From Salticus scenicus (taxonomy: Eukaryota; Arthropoda; Arachnida; Araneae; Salticidae): a stretch of 64,000 bases of DNA. The notes beneath the pieces were generated by a model. That model was not told where the DNA came from, did not search any database, and saw only the letters and a program-made list of their open reading frames with translations. Both the position numbers and the translations under genes were made by a program. Positions 59,926-64,000 of this stretch are shown here, piece after piece. Location: assembly GCA_963930645.1 (NCBI GenBank), contig OZ005648.1, forward strand, positions 249,775,436 through 249,839,435, written 5' to 3'. Each line of letters opens with the position of its first letter. Position 1 is the first letter of the stretch.

Positions 59926-61178
59926 AATATAACTTGAACTCATAACTTAAACTTATAGCTTGAATTTATACACACCCATCTACTGTATACCTGTATATTA
60001 CACATTTTATTTTTGAACATATTGAAAATGTAAATTTTACTATAATTTCACAAAAGTTAAATTTTTTTTTTTTCTACTTCATTTAATTTTTTACTTCTAA
60101 TGCTAAATTCTCTCTTTTAAAAATGGTCAAGGAGTACTCTCACTTTTAGAAAAAAAAAAAATAATCCTTTTAATATATCTGCATTCAATAAATAATAATA
60201 CATTCTGGTTATATGAAAGTTAAAAAATAAATTACATTACATGATATTTAGTAAATAATTATATGAACAGCTTTAATTGTTTTAAAATGAAGCTACTACA
60301 ATATTGCATAAGGCCTTTTTTAAACATTTCTAGCTTTCTAAACTTTGAACCTAATGAAAACAACAGTCATTATTTGAATTATCTTCTAAGGTAAATATGC
60401 TAGTAATGAGCATCCTTAAGGAATTTCTTTAAAATTTTATTTATTTTATTATTATTAAACAAAATTTAACCAATTTTATATCGTCATATTACTCTTATAA
60501 GCTCACCCTAATTCAAAAATTTTACATTAAGAATTCGTAGATATTTACTATAATAATAAATGAAGTTGTAGTATAAATAACTAATTTCTAATTAGATTAT
60601 TCTGTGCTTTAATATTTGATCATACGAGTTATGTTATTATAAACATAACTTTTAATTTTTCCGAAAGAAATCGAATTCCAACATTGATGAAACACACTGA
60701 AGATTACACATTACACTGATGAAACATACTTTATATTACATATTTGCAATTAAAAAAAAAAATAGAAATGCCTGTTTTTCAGGTACTATTGATTAATAAT
60801 AAATAATAAATGTTGACTTAACTTGATAAACGAAAGCTAAAAGTAAATCCGTATAGACCATCCATGGTATAGACACGCTTCTTCCATCACGCCGGGCGTC
60901 CATGTGGATCTTGTAAATAAATAGCGTGTTGTGTTGCCATACCTGTTTTTAAACTATGCAACAGAAATTCATTAGAAAAACTATAGCTTTAAAGAACAAT
61001 CAGTATTTGTAGAACATTTAACATTTAACCAATATTAATAATAATAATAATCCAAAAAAATGAACTATATTTTAAAATAAAGATGAATAATATACATATA
61101 ATATTTTATATTAGAGTATTTGAATTATTTGAATGCTCGAAACTTTTGAAAAATGACATCAGTGAAATTGCTTTCCTT
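59926..61178. other. AT-rich spacer
   Basis: No gene or element recognised. A slightly more complex 60-bp piece at 60855-60915 has no identifiable character. Confidence 0.45.
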
Positions 61179-61490
61179 TTAAGATAATTCTGGGTTAATT
61201 GTGGTTGAGTTTTACGTCGTACTAATGCTGCGCAGATGGGCAATTGGCGACGGTCTGGGACACACCCCTAGAGGTGTTCCGGAGACATGCCATCACAATT
61301 TTGATCCTCCACGTAAGGGATGGCTCTCCCGCTTCGGTGACCCCCCAGAGATATAATTTTTGATGGGAACATGGAGGACTTTGCGGCTACGACAGATTTT
61401 ACGTGCACCAGCCGCCATTAGTGTACACGACGGTCTTTGGCCGGCTCGAGTACCGAACCCGCAATCTTCCAATTAAGATAATTCTGGGTT
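61179..61490 (-). mobile_element. SINE-like insertion with perfect 18-bp target duplication
   Basis: TTAAGATAATTCTGGGTT occurs at 61179-61196 and 61473-61490 and brackets a 276-bp, GC-rich insert (61197-61472). A duplication of this length points to target-primed reverse transcription. Read on the minus strand it begins near GCGGGTTCGGTACTC, which resembles an RNA polymerase III B box from a tRNA, and ends in a CGTAAAACTCAACCAC tail. A shorter copy of the tail end is at 58740-58795. It has no coding capacity and would depend on a LINE. The A box is missing, so the 5' end is truncated. Confidence 0.72.
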
Positions 61491-62160
61491 TCAAGACTTT
61501 AGCTGGGCATAAGAAATGGGTTTCGGGATCTTCCTAGCTTGAAATAAATAAATAAATATAATACACGATTTTTTTTTTCAGGTAGATTTTTTTGGTGAAG
61601 AAAAAGAAATTCATTTGGGAGAAAAAAAAAAAAAAAAAATGTGTTATATGGGGTCCCGAGGGCCACTGGGGGTGTATTCAAAATTTTAAAACACACTGAT
61701 AATATAGTAAAAAGTAAAAATATATTTTTTCTTTTTTGCAAAATTGGAATGTACAAGCAATTCGTGAATAAAAATGCAAAAATTTTGCCAATAGAAAATA
61801 AGCATCAATTTAATACAAAACTAGCAGGCTAAGCCCGTTTCGCTGGTCACTATTTTTAAATGAATCGCTATAGTTAATGAATTCTCAAAATTACATCAAT
61901 TTTTATCATGCGGGAAAAAAAAAAAAATGTGATTGGAAAAAAATGTCGCAACGGGTCTCCACTGCCCTTGGCATTGCAGGCAATTGTGCGCTGCGCGCGT
62001 GCATTTATGTTCAACACTCTTAATGAACCACTATATTATCGTAAGCGAAAAACATAAATTAAAAAAAAAAAATTCCCATCAGTGGAATAATCGGTTCGGG
62101 CCACCACTGCCTGCGGTAGCTCATACAGGTGCGCAAGGCTCTCATGCTCCTTCACCTACC
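61491..62160. other. Mixed spacer before the tandem array
   Basis: A and T runs, then a segment at 61820-61850 starting ACTAGCAGGCTAAGCCCG and a GC-richer part (61945-62010, 62090-62160), which probably belong to the same complex repeat as the array that follows. The 86-codon frame at 61933-62193 crosses an A run and is not protein-like. Confidence 0.35.
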
Positions 62161-62169
62161 GTTTCCGCC

Positions 62170-62860
62170 CCTCCTAATTATTTCAGATTTTAAAAAATAC
62201 CCGAAGTCTTTATCTCGGGCTTTTAAACCTAATAATACTAATTTCCAACATTTTATCTGACTTTTTTTTATTTTTACCCCTGCGCCTGATCTCTTCCCGC
62301 CCTTCGTAATAAGTCTGTACTTTCGAAAATATCCGCAATCGATTTATCGGGCCTCAAAACCTAACAACACTAATTTTCAGCGATCGAACTCTTATTTATA
62401 TATTTTTAACCTTTCACTTCCCCTTCCCGTCTATCCTAATAATTTTACAAATTCGAAAATATACGCAGTAGATTTGTAGGTATCAAAAAACCTCCATGTA
62501 CCAATTTAAGAACTTTCCAAATTCGAAAATATCCGCAATCGATTTGTAAGTATCATAAACCTCTATGTACCAATTTTGAACGATCTAACTCTATTTTTAT
62601 TTTTTGCCCCTCCGTCCCCTCCTTCCGCCCCTCCTAATAACTTTACGAATTCGAAAATATCCGCAATAGATTTGTAGGTATCAAAAACCTTTATCTACCA
62701 ATTTTGAACGGTCTAACTATATTTTTATTTTTTTGCCCCTCCACCCCCTCACACCTTTCTGACCCTCCTAATAACTTTACACTTTCAAAAATTTCCTCAT
62801 TAGAATTGCAGATCTCTAAAACCTATCTGTACCAATTTTGAACTGTCTAACTATATTTCT
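62170..62860 (+). repeat. Tandem array, about 130-bp units, left arm
   Basis: The anchor TTCGAAAATATCCGCAATCG or its variants occurs near 62197 (diverged), 62331, 62452, 62521, 62650 and 62783 (diverged). Spacings are 134, 121, 69, 129 and 133, so one unit is shortened. Each unit also has CCAATTTTGAAC and a GCCCCTCC-rich C tract. The array is repeated in inverse orientation from about 63541 to the window end. Confidence 0.85.
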
Positions 62861-62899
62861 ATTTATTAAAATTTTATTTTTCCGACTGAGTGAAAATAA

Positions 62900-62971
62900 T
62901 GCCTGGACCGGGAATCGAACCCCGGATCTTTGACTTACAAGGTCAATGCTCTACCACTGAGCTATCCAGGC
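62900..62971 (-). tRNA. tRNA-Thr(TGT)-like gene, left arm
   Basis: Folds as a 72-nt cloverleaf: acceptor GCCTGGA/TCCAGGC, D stem GCTC/GAGC, anticodon stem TTGAC/GTCAA, loop CTTGTAA with anticodon TGT. The A box TAGCTCAGTGG and B box GGTTCGATTCC are good. The T stem is odd: either CGGGG/CCCGG with a G-G mismatch or an 8-base T loop. No CCA is encoded, as usual in eukaryotes. It is placed head to head with the copy at 63430. Being inside a repeated palindrome, it may be a tRNA-derived repeat rather than a working gene. Confidence 0.8.
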
Positions 62972-63186
62972 CGACATCCCGGTCAGCATTACTCACTCAG
63001 ACAACCTTTTAGGCACAAACATCTCTGGTCTATCATTTAGATATCTGAACAGAAAATAAGCCGGAGGTAAAGGAAAAGACCATTAAACAATGGGAGAGAA
63101 AATACAATTTTTTATTAAAATCACACAATTAACTGTGGAAGAAAATCATATTTATTGAAATTTTATTTTTCCGACTGAGTGAAAAT

Positions 63187-63211
63187 CAGGGGTTCGATTC
63201 CCGGTCCAGGC
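63187..63211 (+). pseudogene. 3' fragment of the same tRNA at the palindrome centre
   Basis: Contains only the T arm and 3' acceptor strand (GGGGTTCGATTCCCGGTCC then AGGC), followed by the same ATTATTTTCACTCAGTCGG flank as the complete copies. It marks the point where the two arms join. Confidence 0.85.
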
Positions 63212-63429
63212 ATTATTTTCACTCAGTCGGAAAAATAAAATTTCAATAAATATGATTTTCTTCCACAGTTAATTGTGTGATTTTAATAAAAAATTGTATT
63301 TTCTCTCCCATTGTTTAATGGTGCTTTCCTTTACCGGCGGCTTATTTTCTGTTCAGATATCTAAATGATAGACCAGAGATGTTTGTGCCTAAAAGGTTGT
63401 CTGAGTGAGTAATGCTGACCGGGATGTCG

Positions 63430-63501
63430 GCCTGGATAGCTCAGTGGTAGAGCATTGACCTTGTAAGTCAAAGATCCGGGGTTCGATTCCCGGTCCAGGC
63501 A
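63430..63501 (+). tRNA. tRNA-Thr(TGT)-like gene, right arm
   Basis: Exact inverse counterpart of 62900-62971, with the same anticodon TGT and the same T-stem irregularity. The following ATTATTTTCACTCAGTCGG is not a T-run terminator, so RNA polymerase III would stop further downstream if the gene is transcribed. Confidence 0.8.
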
Positions 63502-64000
63502 TTATTTTCACTCAGTCGGAAAAATAAAATTTTAATAAATAGAAATATAGTTAGACCGTTCAAAATTGGTACAGATAGGTTTTAGAGATCTGCAATTCTA
63601 ATGAGGAAGTTTTTGAAAGTGTAAAGTTATTAGGAGGGTCAGAAAGGTGTGAGGGGGTGGAGGGGCAAAAAAATAAAAATAGAGTTAGACCGTTCAAAAT
63701 TGGTAGATAAAGGTTTTTGATACCTACAAATCTATTGCGGATATTTTCGAATTTGTAAAGTTATTAGGAGGGGCTGAAGGAGGGGACGGAGGGGCAAAAA
63801 ATAAAAATAGAGTTAGATCGTTCAAAATTGGTACATAGAGGTTTATGATACTTACAAATCGATTGCGGATATTTTCGAATTTGGAAAGTTCTTAAATTGG
63901 TACATGGAGGTTTTTTGATACCTACAAATCTACTGCGTATATTTTCGAATTTGTAAAATTATTAGGATAGACGGGAAGGGGAAGTGAAAGGGTAAAAATA

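Larger units (their letters stand above)
62401..64000. repeat. Giant palindrome, arms at least 786 bp, 28-bp centre
   Basis: 62401-63186 is the inverse of 63215-64000; paired positions sum to 126401, and both tRNA genes fit this exactly. The right arm reaches the window edge, so the true arm is longer. Mismatches are few (for example around 63075-63090 against 63315-63325). Each arm holds tandem units, one tRNA-like gene and a shared AT-rich flank with TTTTATTTTTCCGACTGAGT. The 28-base centre (63187-63214) is a 3' piece of the same tRNA. Confidence 0.93.

Overview
The window is AT-rich, gene-poor eukaryotic nuclear DNA built almost entirely from layers of transposable elements. The pogo-, hAT- and Tc1/mariner-like miniature elements, the short elements carrying a (CAGA)n tract, a Ty3/Gypsy retrotransposon with a D-X35-E integrase, and tRNA-headed SINE-like sequences all fit an arthropod. 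A chelicerate is my guess, at low confidence. I found no host protein-coding gene that I can support, no operon, no CRISPR array and no bacterial feature.

Layout. 814-7362 holds a full-length Ty3/Gypsy LTR retrotransposon: near-identical LTRs, an open gag, a slippery heptamer directly in front of the gag stop, and a pol broken by two frameshifting indels, a 13-nt tandem duplication and one in-frame stop. 7704-7918, 15446-15656 and 58827-59345 are three copies of one foldback Tc1/mariner-type MITE. 9425-10586, 18958-20001, 26675-27474, 27944-28470, 28545-29280 and 47328-47805 belong to a family of short elements with sub-terminal inverted repeats, a GC-rich core hairpin and a (CAGA)n tract; they resemble non-autonomous Helentrons (HINE/DINE-1 type). 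13277-14130 is a mariner transposase relic. 16965-20484 is a large, old TA-flanked element with about 300-bp terminal inverted repeats (TIRs). 20912-21501 and 46314-46729 are hAT-type MITEs with 8-bp target duplications.

The middle (21.5-39 kb) is mostly unremarkable AT-rich DNA with a few more complex islands (30.6-31.0 and 37.5-38.0 kb). 39.04-40.28 kb is a satellite with a period of about 270 bp. 48349-50997 is a DNA transposon whose TIRs of about 790 bp each carry the C-terminal end of its broken transposase. 51451-52104 is a pogo-like MITE whose empty site survives in a neighbouring duplicate.

The right end holds a minisatellite (period about 119 bp) interrupted by a MITE that is itself interrupted, a SINE-like insertion with an 18-bp target duplication (61197-61472), and a very long palindrome (62401 to the window edge). 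The palindrome carries two divergent tRNA-Thr(TGT)-like genes about a central tRNA fragment. Together these parts record successive insertions rather than a cooperating gene system; the long palindrome and the long-TIR transposon are the most unusual structures.
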